This document shows positions 1 through 5,407 of a stretch of DNA of 6,700 nucleotides, piece after piece (within the stretch, counting starts at the first letter, position 1; every line of letters begins with the position of its first letter). The position numbers were made by a program, and so were the translations under genes. The stretch is from Actinomycetota bacterium (GTDB lineage: Bacteria > Actinomycetota > Actinomycetes > Streptosporangiales > Streptosporangiaceae): assembly GCA_003161205.1 (NCBI GenBank), contig PMOU01000233.1, forward strand, positions 2,942 to 9,641, given 5' to 3'. Below the pieces are notes generated by a model that was not told the DNA's origin, did no database searches, and worked only from the letters and a program-made list of their open reading frames with translations.

Positions 1-1
1 A

Positions 2-100
2 GTGACGCAGGCTCCAGTGACGCCGGCCCAGCGGGGGCAGGCGGCGGGGAGACTGGCCGTGACGAAGCCGGCCATGCCGAAGCCGGCCGGGCGGACATGA
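2..100 (+). CDS. 3' end of an upstream gene (partial, unknown product)
   Basis: Reading from base 2 gives 32 codons without a stop, ending in TGA at 98-100. That stop overlaps the ATG of the next gene as ATGA. The third codon position is G or C in 28 of 32 codons, against 22 of 32 in the competing frame that is in phase with the downstream gene. This favours a real C-terminus here. The peptide is low-complexity and rich in Ala, Pro, Thr and Lys, with a pentapeptide rhythm (VTQAP, VTPAQ, VTKPA, MPKPA), so it looks like a disordered tail. No family can be named. The alternative is that these bases are an N-terminal extension of the downstream gene, since that frame is also open to the window edge. 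Confidence 0.45.
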   Translation: MTQAPVTPAQRGQAAGRLAVTKPAMPKPAGRT

Positions 101-891
101 CCTGGGACATCCTGCGGCAGCGACTGCGGTCGATGCGGCCCGGCCTCTATCCGGTCGCGATGCCCGCCGCTCACCCGCCGCGAGATCCCGAGGTCTGCGC
201 CGTCTGCGCCGTCTGCCGGGGACCGGTGCGGCCGGGCTTCGCGCGCTGCTACCAATGCGGACGCCATGGGTTGCTCGCGCCTGGCCTGCTCGCCGACGCC
301 GTGGTGCCCATCTCGTACGCGGTCAAGGGCGCGGCGCTGGCCGCCGATCTGTGGCGCTATAAGTCCTGGCCCGGGCCGAGTGCTTCCGCGCGTGCCTCGG
401 TGCTGGCGCTGCTGCTCGCCTTCCTGCACGATCACGGCGCCTGCGTCTGGCGGCACGCGGGCATGCCCGGGCCTGACCGCCTGGCCGTCGTGCCCACCGG
501 TTGCGGCCGCCCGGGACGGCACCCGCTGCTCGCGCTCGCGTCGCCGTACCTGCGGCTGCCGCTGACCCGGCTGGCCATCCGGCCGGGCCGCCAGGGCCGC
601 GATCTGGACGTGCACCGGTTCCGCGCCGACCAGACGGCCGCGGGAGCCGACGTGCTGCTGATCGAGGACAGCTGGGTATCGGGCGCGAGTGCTCAGTCCG
701 CCGCCGCCGCGCTCAAGCTGGCCGGCGCCCGCCATGTCGCGATCGTGGTGATCGGCCGCCACGTCGACCCGGCCGATCCCCGGGCCGGCACCCTGACGGC
801 CCGGCTCAAGCCGACCTCGTTCGACCCGTCCACATGTGCCGTGCACACCCCGAATCCGGCGCGGCCTCATAACCTTCAAAACTGCCTTTAA
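97..891 (+). CDS. ComF-like phosphoribosyltransferase with zinc ribbon
   Basis: A 264-residue protein of ComF/amidophosphoribosyltransferase-like type. Near the N-terminus is a Cys cluster: C34, C37 and C40, then C51 and C54. C37-x2-C40-x10-C51-x2-C54 fits the zinc ribbon usual in ComF proteins. The C-terminal half is a type I PRTase fold. Its PRPP-binding loop is at about residues 185-199 (VLLIEDSWVSGASA), a variant of the VLLVDDxxTTGxT consensus that keeps the acidic pair E190-D191 and S195-G196. A helix (SAAAALKLAGA) and strand (HVAIVVIGRHV) follow, as in the family. Length is normal. ComF is needed for DNA uptake in competent bacteria; in most actinomycetes the substrate and role of such orphan PRTases are unknown. 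The ATG overlaps the stop of the upstream frame, and no strong Shine-Dalgarno is seen, suggesting translational coupling. An in-frame start before the window cannot be excluded. Confidence 0.8.
   Translation: MTWDILRQRLRSMRPGLYPVAMPAAHPPRDPEVCAVCAVCRGPVRPGFARCYQCGRHGLLAPGLLADAVVPISYAVKGAALAADLWRYKSWPGPSASARASVLALLLAFLHDHGACVWRHAGMPGPDRLAVVPTGCGRPGRHPLLALASPYLRLPLTRLAIRPGRQGRDLDVHRFRADQTAAGADVLLIEDSWVSGASAQSAAAALKLAGARHVAIVVIGRHVDPADPRAGTLTARLKPTSFDPSTCAVHTPNPARPHNLQNCL
193..217 (+). repeat. 9-bp microrepeat in the zinc-ribbon codons
   Basis: The unit GTCTGCGCC occurs twice in tandem (193-201 and 202-210), followed by a partial third copy (211-217, GTCTGCC). It encodes the Val-Cys-Ala run that creates C34, C37 and C40, so one Cys pair could be a duplication product. 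It is in frame and keeps the gene open. Confidence 0.6.
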
Positions 892-910
892 GCGCCCGGA
901 TGGCCTTATC

Positions 911-949
911 GGGGACAATAATACTGCGGAGTATTCAGGGGACAATAAT
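911..949 (+). promoter_or_regulatory. Paired 12-bp direct repeats around a palindrome (putative operator)
   Basis: GGGGACAATAAT occurs perfectly at 911-922 and 938-949, start to start 27 bp. Between and partly overlapping them is a perfect 6-bp inverted repeat with a 4-base loop, AATACT-GCGG-AGTATT (920-935). The second copy runs into TTGACT (949-954), which resembles a -35 box; GAAAAT lies 17 bp downstream (972-977, 4 of 6 matches to TATAAT but lacking its first T). The patch is visibly AT-richer than the genes on either side. It lies between the ComF-like gene and the sigma-like gene, so control of the latter is the natural reading. The binding protein is unknown. Confidence 0.5.
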
Positions 950-1008
950 TGACTCTTAGCTGGCCGCTGGGGAAAATAGCGCGAGGTTAGCCGATCTTTT
1001 CAATAGGC

Positions 1009-1043
1009 TGGAAAGGCCTGTTCGTTTGCTCTAGCTTTTCTCT
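1009..1043 (+). promoter_or_regulatory. Putative leaderless promoter of the sigma-like gene
   Basis: TGGAAA (1009-1014, 4 of 6 to TTGACA) and TAGCTT (1032-1037, fits the actinobacterial TANNNT -10) are separated by 17 bp. The -10 ends exactly 6 bases before the ATG at 1044, so transcription would begin at or next to the A of the start codon. The bases before the ATG are pyrimidine-rich (TTTCTCT) and have no Shine-Dalgarno sequence, consistent with a leaderless mRNA, which is common in actinomycetes. This is read by eye; no transcription start data are available. Confidence 0.45.
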
Positions 1044-2075
1044 ATGAATGGACTCCAGACTGCAGCCTCCTCCCGCACGAGGCCCTCTGGTGCGCCGGCT
1101 GAACTCCTTGAGGTGTACGGTGACCGGCTCTTCCAGTACTGCTGGTGCCTGCTTCGCAGCCGCGACATCGCGCAAATCGCGCTCCGCGACACTCTCGTCG
1201 CGGCCGAGGCGCATATCGAGCGTCTGGCGGACCCCGGATTGCTTGTCCCGTGGCTGTACTCACTGGCCCGGGCGGAATGCCGCGGCCGCCGTGCGGTCGA
1301 GCCGCCCCTGGCCGACGAGGCGCCCGCCCGGTCCGGCCAGGCCAAGCCCGGCTCCCGGCTCATGGCGTGGGACGCGGCTACGAGCCTGGAGTCCAGTGAA
1401 CTCGAGGCGCTTGACCTGTTCTGCCGGCATGACGTCGACCTGGGCCTGGTGCTCGGCCTTCCGGCCGAAGACGTCCAGGCGCTGCTGAACCGGGCCAGGC
1501 AGCACCTGGCACAGGCACTCGGTGCGGAGATCCTGGTCAGCCGGCCCAGCCATGCCTGCCCCGACAGGGCCGGGGTGATGAGCGGCTGGGCCGACGGGGA
1601 CCGGGGGCTGCATGGGGCGAGCCCGATGACGCCGGAGGTCCGGGCCCGTGTACTGGGGCACGCCGCCCGCTGTCCGGCCTGCCGGCCCAACCTGCCCCGC
1701 AACGTCTCGGCCGCACGAGTCTTCGCCCGGCTCCCCGCGCCCGCGCTCTCTGCGGTGGCCCGCGCCGAGGTGCTCGGCTTCTTCGATAATCACCGGCATT
1801 CGGCGTACCGCGAGTTCGTGGTGAACCGGACAGCGGCCCTGGACGAGTCGGGTTTTCCCCTCCGGCCGGAGTCTGGCGCCGTGACACCCGCCCGCCGTGG
1901 CCGGGTCGCCGGTGCTCCCCTTTCCGGTGTGCGCTCGCTGGTTGGCGTGGCCCTGTCCGCCGCGCGGCCGCGCCTTCTCCTGGCCCGGTCCGCGCGGATG
2001 CTCGCGGGGCGGCCGCGATCGCCTGTGCCTTCGTGCTCGCCGGGTCCGGCGGGAAGCCTGCCGCCGTCGGCATAA
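1044..2075 (+). CDS. Degenerate sigma-70-like protein with anti-sigma-type zinc finger
   Basis: A 343-residue product in the frame read. Residues 21-83 (ELLEVYGDRLFQYCW through LVPWLYSLARAECRGRR) resemble sigma-70 region 2. Residues 122-165 (LGLVLGLPAEDVQALLNRA) resemble the region 4 helix-turn-helix, though without a clean promoter-recognition signature. Residues 172-213 resemble a zf-HC2/ZAS finger: C172, then H206-x3-C210-x2-C213. So sigma-like and anti-sigma-like parts seem to share one chain. The start is chosen because region 2 lies just downstream and a leaderless promoter fits. The C-terminus after about residue 322 is Arg/Pro/Ser-rich and looks out of frame. The -1 frame there encodes a hydrophobic segment and ends on the nth start (see 2006-2110). 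It may regulate transcription or be a non-canonical sigma relative; the target is unknown. It lies 31 bases upstream of nth. Confidence 0.6.
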   Translation: MNGLQTAASSRTRPSGAPAELLEVYGDRLFQYCWCLLRSRDIAQIALRDTLVAAEAHIERLADPGLLVPWLYSLARAECRGRRAVEPPLADEAPARSGQAKPGSRLMAWDAATSLESSELEALDLFCRHDVDLGLVLGLPAEDVQALLNRARQHLAQALGAEILVSRPSHACPDRAGVMSGWADGDRGLHGASPMTPEVRARVLGHAARCPACRPNLPRNVSAARVFARLPAPALSAVARAEVLGFFDNHRHSAYREFVVNRTAALDESGFPLRPESGAVTPARRGRVAGAPLSGVRSLVGVALSAARPRLLLARSARMLAGRPRSPVPSCSPGPAGSLPPSA

Positions 2076-2110
2076 GCACCCCGGTCCGCGGCCCTAAGCT
2101 GGAGCGGTGA
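2006..2110 (+). other. Probable -1 frameshift; out-of-frame C-terminus of the sigma-like gene
   Basis: After the GGGG run at 2006-2009 the annotated frame runs into low-complexity RPRSPVPSCSPG and stops at 2075. If one more G is present, or the ribosome slips back one base, the reading becomes MLAGAAAIACAFVLAGSGG, a membrane-like stretch. It then continues 32 codons from 2012 to a TGA at 2108-2110. That TGA overlaps the nth GTG (2107) as GTGA, the same junction used elsewhere in this window. Third-position G/C is high in this alternate frame. The repaired protein would be about 355 residues with a single C-terminal hydrophobic anchor. Possible causes are a sequencing indel, a true mutation, or programmed -1 frameshifting. 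Confidence 0.55.
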
Positions 2111-2814
2111 CGACCCAGCCCCCTTCGCACACCGCCCTGGTCAGACGAGCGCGCCGGATCGACAGGGAACTGGCCCTGCTCTATCCAGACGCCCACTGCG
2201 AACTGGACTTCCGTTCCCCGCTTGAGCTGCTCGTCGCGACGATCCTGTCCGCGCAGACCACCGATAAGCGGGTCAACATGGTGACGCCGATCCTGTTCGC
2301 GCGGTACACCACGGCCGAGGACTACGCCGCCGCTGACCGCGACGAGCTGGAGAAGATCATCCAGTCGACCGGCTTCTACCACGCCAAGACGAACAGCCTG
2401 ATAGGGCTCGGGCAGGCGCTGTGCGAGAGGTTCGGCGGCGAGGTGCCGCCACGGATGAAAGACCTGGTCACGCTGCCTGGCGTGGGCAGGAAGACGGCGA
2501 ACGTGGTGCTCGGGAACGCCTTCGGGATCCCCGGTCTTACGGTGGACACCCACTTCGGGCGGCTGGCCCGCAGGTTCGGCTGGACGACGAGCACCGAGCC
2601 GGAGAAAGTCGAGGCCGAGGTGGCCACGCTCATCCCGCGCCGGGACTGGACGATACTGTCGCACCGCCTGATCTGGCACGGCCGACGGATCTGCCACTCG
2701 CGCAGGCCTGCCTGCGGCGCCTGCGCGCTGGCGAGCCTCTGCCCGTCGTACGGGGAGGGCCCCGTCGATCCGAAGGTGGCCGCCAAGCTCGTCAAGTCCG
2801 GCCCGTTCTCGTGA
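2107..2814 (+). CDS. nth: Endonuclease III (DNA glycosylase/AP lyase)
   Basis: A bifunctional base-excision repair enzyme that removes oxidised pyrimidines from DNA and cleaves the abasic site. The 235-residue product carries every family hallmark: [21 protein letters not shown] at the N-domain, helix-hairpin-helix [14 protein letters not shown] (123-136) with catalytic Lys129, and VDTHF with catalytic Asp147. The [4Fe-4S] ligands are C196-x6-C203-x2-C206-x5-C212. All are offset by 9 from the E. coli enzyme (K120, D138, C187-C203). The GTG start leaves a normal N-terminus; GGAG at 2101-2104 is only two bases away, so initiation may rely on coupling to a ribosome ending at the overlapping TGA (2108-2110). 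The 3' end overlaps the NUDIX gene start by GTGA. Appears intact. Confidence 0.97.
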   Translation: MTTQPPSHTALVRRARRIDRELALLYPDAHCELDFRSPLELLVATILSAQTTDKRVNMVTPILFARYTTAEDYAAADRDELEKIIQSTGFYHAKTNSLIGLGQALCERFGGEVPPRMKDLVTLPGVGRKTANVVLGNAFGIPGLTVDTHFGRLARRFGWTTSTEPEKVEAEVATLIPRRDWTILSHRLIWHGRRICHSRRPACGACALASLCPSYGEGPVDPKVAAKLVKSGPFS

Positions 2815-3512
2815 CCTCAGCCGGCCGGCCAGTGCCAGCCGAGCCTGTGCCAGCCGAGCCTGTGCCAGCCGAGCCTGTGCCAGCCGAGCCTGTGCCAGCC
2901 GAGCCTGTGCCGGCGTGGTTGCGCGAGCTCGCGGCCGTCGCGAAGACGATGGAAGTTCCTCCGCTGATTGTCCCGCCCGCGAGCGGCGGCAAGCCGTCGG
3001 CGGTGCTCGTCCTGTTCGGCGACGGCCCGGACGGCCCCGATCTCCTGTTCATCCAGCGCAGCCAGGAGCTCCGGCTGCACGCGGGCCAGCCGGCCTTCCC
3101 CGGCGGGGCCATCGATGCCGGGGACGACGGGCCGGTCGCGGCCGCGCTGCGGGAGGCGGCCGAGGAGGTGGGCGTCGACCCGGACGGCGTCGAGGTGGTC
3201 GGCACCCTGCCTGAGCTCTTCATCGAGCGGACGGGATTCCGGGTCGTTCCCGTGCTCGCCTGGTGGCGGCGGCCGTCCGCGGTCGCGCCGGTGGACACCG
3301 GTGAGGTGGCCGCGGTGGAGCGAATCGGCGTCGCCGAACTAGCCGATCCCGCCGTGCGGCTGATGGTGCGCGTGCCCGACGGGCGGACCACGCCCGCCTT
3401 CCGGGTCAGGGGGATGCTCATCTGGGGGTTCACCGCCGCGCTCGTGGACCGTCTGCTCGCGCTGGCCAGCTGGGAGAAACCATGGGACAACGGCAAGGTC
3501 ATAGACCTGTGA
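2811..3512 (+). CDS. NUDIX hydrolase, CoA-pyrophosphatase type
   Basis: A 233-residue NUDIX protein predicted to hydrolyse the pyrophosphate of coenzyme A or its derivatives to phosphopantetheine products and 3',5'-ADP. The UPF0035 signature precedes the box ([17 protein letters not shown], 83-99). The NUDIX box runs about 99-122, ending REAAEEVGV (R114, E115, E118, E119, G121), with the metal-binding glutamates present. The C-terminal half ([12 protein letters not shown], 205-216) matches actinobacterial homologues and M. tuberculosis Rv3672c. The GTG at 2811 overlaps the nth stop. The first ~35 residues are an unusual Pro-rich VPAEP repeat made by a DNA tandem array. Homologues as I recall them begin near PAWLRELA, so the GTG at 2907 is an alternative start. 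No convincing Shine-Dalgarno supports either start. Confidence 0.9.
   Translation: MTSAGRPVPAEPVPAEPVPAEPVPAEPVPAEPVPAWLRELAAVAKTMEVPPLIVPPASGGKPSAVLVLFGDGPDGPDLLFIQRSQELRLHAGQPAFPGGAIDAGDDGPVAAALREAAEEVGVDPDGVEVVGTLPELFIERTGFRVVPVLAWWRRPSAVAPVDTGEVAAVERIGVAELADPAVRLMVRVPDGRTTPAFRVRGMLIWGFTAALVDRLLALASWEKPWDNGKVIDL
2832..2906 (+). repeat. Five perfect 15-bp tandem repeats (VNTR-like)
   Basis: The unit GTGCCAGCCGAGCCT is repeated five times without a mismatch (2832, 2847, 2862, 2877, 2892), followed by a partial sixth copy at 2907 (GTGCC). In the NUDIX frame it encodes VPAEP repeats. Being a multiple of three it can change copy number without shifting the frame. Every unit also contains an in-frame GTG, so the array offers a stack of potential start codons. 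Lack of any divergence suggests recent expansion or homogenisation, or assembly-sensitive sequence. Confidence 0.95.
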
Positions 3513-3535
3513 ACGTCGCTGACGCGCCAGAGAGC

Positions 3536-3541
3536 AGGAGG
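3536..3541 (+). promoter_or_regulatory. Shine-Dalgarno sequence before marP
   Basis: AGGAGG, a perfect ribosome binding site, in the 43-base gap between the NUDIX stop (3512) and the ATG at 3556. The spacing to the ATG is 14 bases, longer than the usual 5-9. No nearer in-frame ATG, GTG or TTG exists between the two, and the membrane segment begins a few codons after 3556, so that ATG is kept. Confidence 0.65.
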
Positions 3542-3555
3542 AAAGCTATACGGTT

Positions 3556-4758
3556 ATGGTCGTGCGCGGTGATGTGCTCGACCTCATCTTGATCGTAATC
3601 GTGGCCGCGTTCGCCGTCTCCGGTTACCGGCAGGGCTTTATCGTCGGCGTGCTGAGCTTCTTCGGTTTCGTGGGCGGCGCGCTGCTCGGCGCCGAGTTCG
3701 GCCCGAACATCGCGCGGGCCCTCGTCGGCGGGCAGACTCAGCAGGATGTCATCGCCGTGGTCCTGCTGGTGAGCTTCGCGGTGCTCGGGCAGTTCATCGC
3801 ATCCACCATCGGCGCGGCCATGCGCTCCACGGTGACCTGGCGGTCCGCGACGCTGCTCGACTCGGCGGGCGGCGCCGCGGTCAGCGTGGTGTCCGTGCTG
3901 CTGATCGCCTGGGTGGTCGGATCGGTGCTGGCCGGTTCCCCGTTCCCGCTGGTCGATCAGCAGGTGAACAACTCGCTGGCGCTGCAGACGCTGGACAAGT
4001 TCATGCCCTCGCCCGCCAAGACCATGTTCTCTGACTTCCGCAGGCTGCTGGCCAGCAACAGCACCTACGCCGAGGTGTTCAGCGGGATCGGCGAAGAACG
4101 CATTCTCGCCATCCCGGCCCCCGATAACGCCGTGCTCAACAGCCCGGGATTCCTGGCGGCCCGCACCCGGGTGGTCCGGGTGCAGGGAGTGGCCCCGAGT
4201 TGCCAGCGGTCTATCGAGGGTTCCGGGTTCGTCATCTCCGCTGATCACATCCTCACCAACGCGCACGTGGTCGCGGGGGTCACGCAGCACCAGACGGTGA
4301 CCACTGCCGCCGGCACCACCCTCGCCGCCACGGTGGTGTTTTACGACCCGCAGGTCGACGTCGCCGTTCTCTACGTGCCCGGCCTGGACCTGCAGCCGCT
4401 GAGCTTCGCCGGGCAGGCCAGTCCGGGCGACAGCGCGGTGGTCGCGGGCTATCCGCTCGATGCCCAGGCGCTGCACACCGTGCCGGCCAGGATCGGCGGC
4501 ATCCAGGACGCGCAGGGCCCGAACATCTACCAGACGAGCACGGTGACCCGCCAGATCTATGAGATCAGGGCGCTGGTGGAGTCGGGCAACTCGGGGGGGC
4601 CGCTGCTGTCCCCGCAGGGCACCGTGGAGGGCGTGGTATTCGCCGCGGCCGTCGGGGTCTCTGACACCGGCTTCGCGCTCACCGCCGCCGAGGTGTCCGC
4701 CGATGCCACCGCGGGCGCCCACGCCACCGCGGCCGTTTCCACCATGGGCTGCGACTAG
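3556..4758 (+). CDS. marP: MarP-like membrane-anchored serine protease
   Basis: A 400-residue protein with a CvpA-like N-terminal membrane domain and a trypsin-like periplasmic protease, the MarP (Rv3671c) architecture. Four hydrophobic segments are visible at about 8-23, 29-45, 64-84 and 104-126. The protease follows a linker: H237 (TNAHVV), D268 (VDVAVL) and S346 (GNSGGPL) form the triad, nearly the same spacing as H235/D264/S343 in M. tuberculosis. C216 and C399 match the two cysteines that form the regulatory disulfide in MarP (C214-C395 there). In Mycobacterium MarP processes a peptidoglycan hydrolase and is needed for acid and oxidative stress survival; a comparable envelope-stress role is inferred here. 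It is the last rightward gene, after NUDIX and nth. Full length. Confidence 0.92.
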   Translation: MVVRGDVLDLILIVIVAAFAVSGYRQGFIVGVLSFFGFVGGALLGAEFGPNIARALVGGQTQQDVIAVVLLVSFAVLGQFIASTIGAAMRSTVTWRSATLLDSAGGAAVSVVSVLLIAWVVGSVLAGSPFPLVDQQVNNSLALQTLDKFMPSPAKTMFSDFRRLLASNSTYAEVFSGIGEERILAIPAPDNAVLNSPGFLAARTRVVRVQGVAPSCQRSIEGSGFVISADHILTNAHVVAGVTQHQTVTTAAGTTLAATVVFYDPQVDVAVLYVPGLDLQPLSFAGQASPGDSAVVAGYPLDAQALHTVPARIGGIQDAQGPNIYQTSTVTRQIYEIRALVESGNSGGPLLSPQGTVEGVVFAAAVGVSDTGFALTAAEVSADATAGAHATAAVSTMGCD

Positions 4759-4759
4759 T

Positions 4760-4773
4760 TCCCTCTATAGGGA
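4760..4773 (+). terminator. Small hairpin just after marP
   Basis: TCCCT-CTAT-AGGGA forms a perfect 5-bp stem with a 4-base loop, two bases after the marP stop codon. There is no T-run after it, so it is not a textbook intrinsic terminator. Actinomycete terminators often lack the U-tract, so a role in 3' end formation is possible but weakly supported. Confidence 0.3.
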
Positions 4774-4806
4774 CATAAGCCGCAAATATCGCAGGGCATT
4801 TCTTTG

Positions 4807-4851
4807 TGTGCCGAGGGCAAATCGCACCCTGTGCCCGTGATTACCGGCACA
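4807..4851. terminator. Nested stem-loop in the convergent gap (candidate bidirectional terminator)
   Basis: TGTGCCG (4807-4813) pairs with CGGCACA (4845-4851), 7 of 7. Inside it GGGCA (4815-4819) pairs with TGCCC (4832-4836), giving a two-tier hairpin. It lies between marP and the convergent DUF309 gene, where a shared terminator is expected. Only TTT follows it rightward and no T-run leftward. Confidence 0.4.
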
Positions 4852-4861
4852 TTTCCCGCGT

Positions 4862-4871
4862 CCCGTACGGG
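4862..4871. repeat. 10-bp perfect palindrome CCCGTACGGG
   Basis: A perfect self-complementary 10-mer five bases beyond the 3' end of the leftward DUF309 gene. It may be part of the termination region or a protein binding site. Its position between two 3' ends argues against a promoter operator. Confidence 0.3.
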
Positions 4872-4876
4872 TCCGG

Positions 4877-5407
4877 TTAACCCTCAGCGTCGGACGGGAC
4901 GGTCAGCTTCGGCCGCAGGTCCCGGGCCGGGATGTCCGCCAGCCCCTGCCGTTCGATGCGCGCGGCCAGCTCGTCGCAGGTCGCCAGGACGGCCGCGAGG
5001 TCGATGCCGAACGGATGGTCGTGCGCGCCCGCGGCCGACGGGTCAGCCTGATCGCGGTACCCGCGGACCCGATCGGCGCCCCGCCTGAGCAGCGTGACCG
5101 CGCCGCGGGCATTTCCCCGGTGCGCGTGCGTCAGCCCGACCGCGATCTGGGCGAGACCCTGCCACAGATCGCGTTCGGACGGCGGTGCGGACTTCCATGA
5201 CGCCTCGAGGACCTCGTGGGCGTGAAACGGGCGTCCGTCGCGCAGCAGCTGATCCGCGAGCCTGGCCGCCTCCGCGCCGGGCCGGGCGAGGTCGTCGGGG
5301 ACCATGGCCTGGCCGGCGTCCGTGTCCGCGTGCGGTAGCGGACGGCCGAGCGCGTCGCGGGGCCGCGCGTTCCGCGGCCGGCCGGCCGGGTCGCGATCCC
5401 GGCTCAC
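4877..5407 (-). CDS. DUF309 family protein
   Basis: A 176-residue protein of the DUF309 family, a small all-helical group of unknown biochemical function found in many bacteria and archaea. Diagnostic motifs are FHAHEVLEASWK (61-72) and LWQGLAQIAVGLTHAHRGN (81-99) followed by ARGAVTLLRRG (100-110). They place H62, H64, E65 and H94/H96 where a metal or ligand site could lie, but this is inference. The N-terminus (PRNARPRDALGRPLP) matches what I recall of actinobacterial members, which supports the GTG at 5407 over the ATG at 5305. The GTG overlaps the stop of the upstream hydrolase (GTGA), implying coupled translation. In Mycobacterium I do not recall a gene at this place between marP and ephE. 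Confidence 0.88.
   Translation of the reverse strand: MSRDRDPAGRPRNARPRDALGRPLPHADTDAGQAMVPDDLARPGAEAARLADQLLRDGRPFHAHEVLEASWKSAPPSERDLWQGLAQIAVGLTHAHRGNARGAVTLLRRGADRVRGYRDQADPSAAGAHDHPFGIDLAAVLATCDELAARIERQGLADIPARDLRPKLTVPSDAEG

Noticed and set aside
892..1043. A small RNA gene or riboswitch in the AT-richer gap
   Set aside because: Only one 6-bp hairpin and two direct repeats are seen; no larger conserved fold or terminator is evident, so an operator/promoter reading is simpler.
1897..2097. A short independent rightward gene (66 codons) at the end of the sigma-like gene
   Set aside because: Its product is Arg/Pro-rich with no motif and no ribosome binding site; the -1 frame continuation explains this region better.
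1537..2697. A long leftward open frame covering the sigma-like gene and much of nth
   Set aside because: It lies opposite genes with clear domains, and its translation is Arg/Gly/Pro-rich with no recognisable motif, as expected from the reverse strand of high-GC coding DNA.
2832..2906. 15-bp array as a CRISPR
   Set aside because: Units are contiguous with no unique spacers, are too short, and read as a pentapeptide in frame.
3499..4722. A 407-codon leftward open frame opposite marP
   Set aside because: marP has an intact catalytic triad and membrane segments on the plus strand; the reverse translation is low-complexity (His/Arg/Gly/Asp-rich) and shows no domain.
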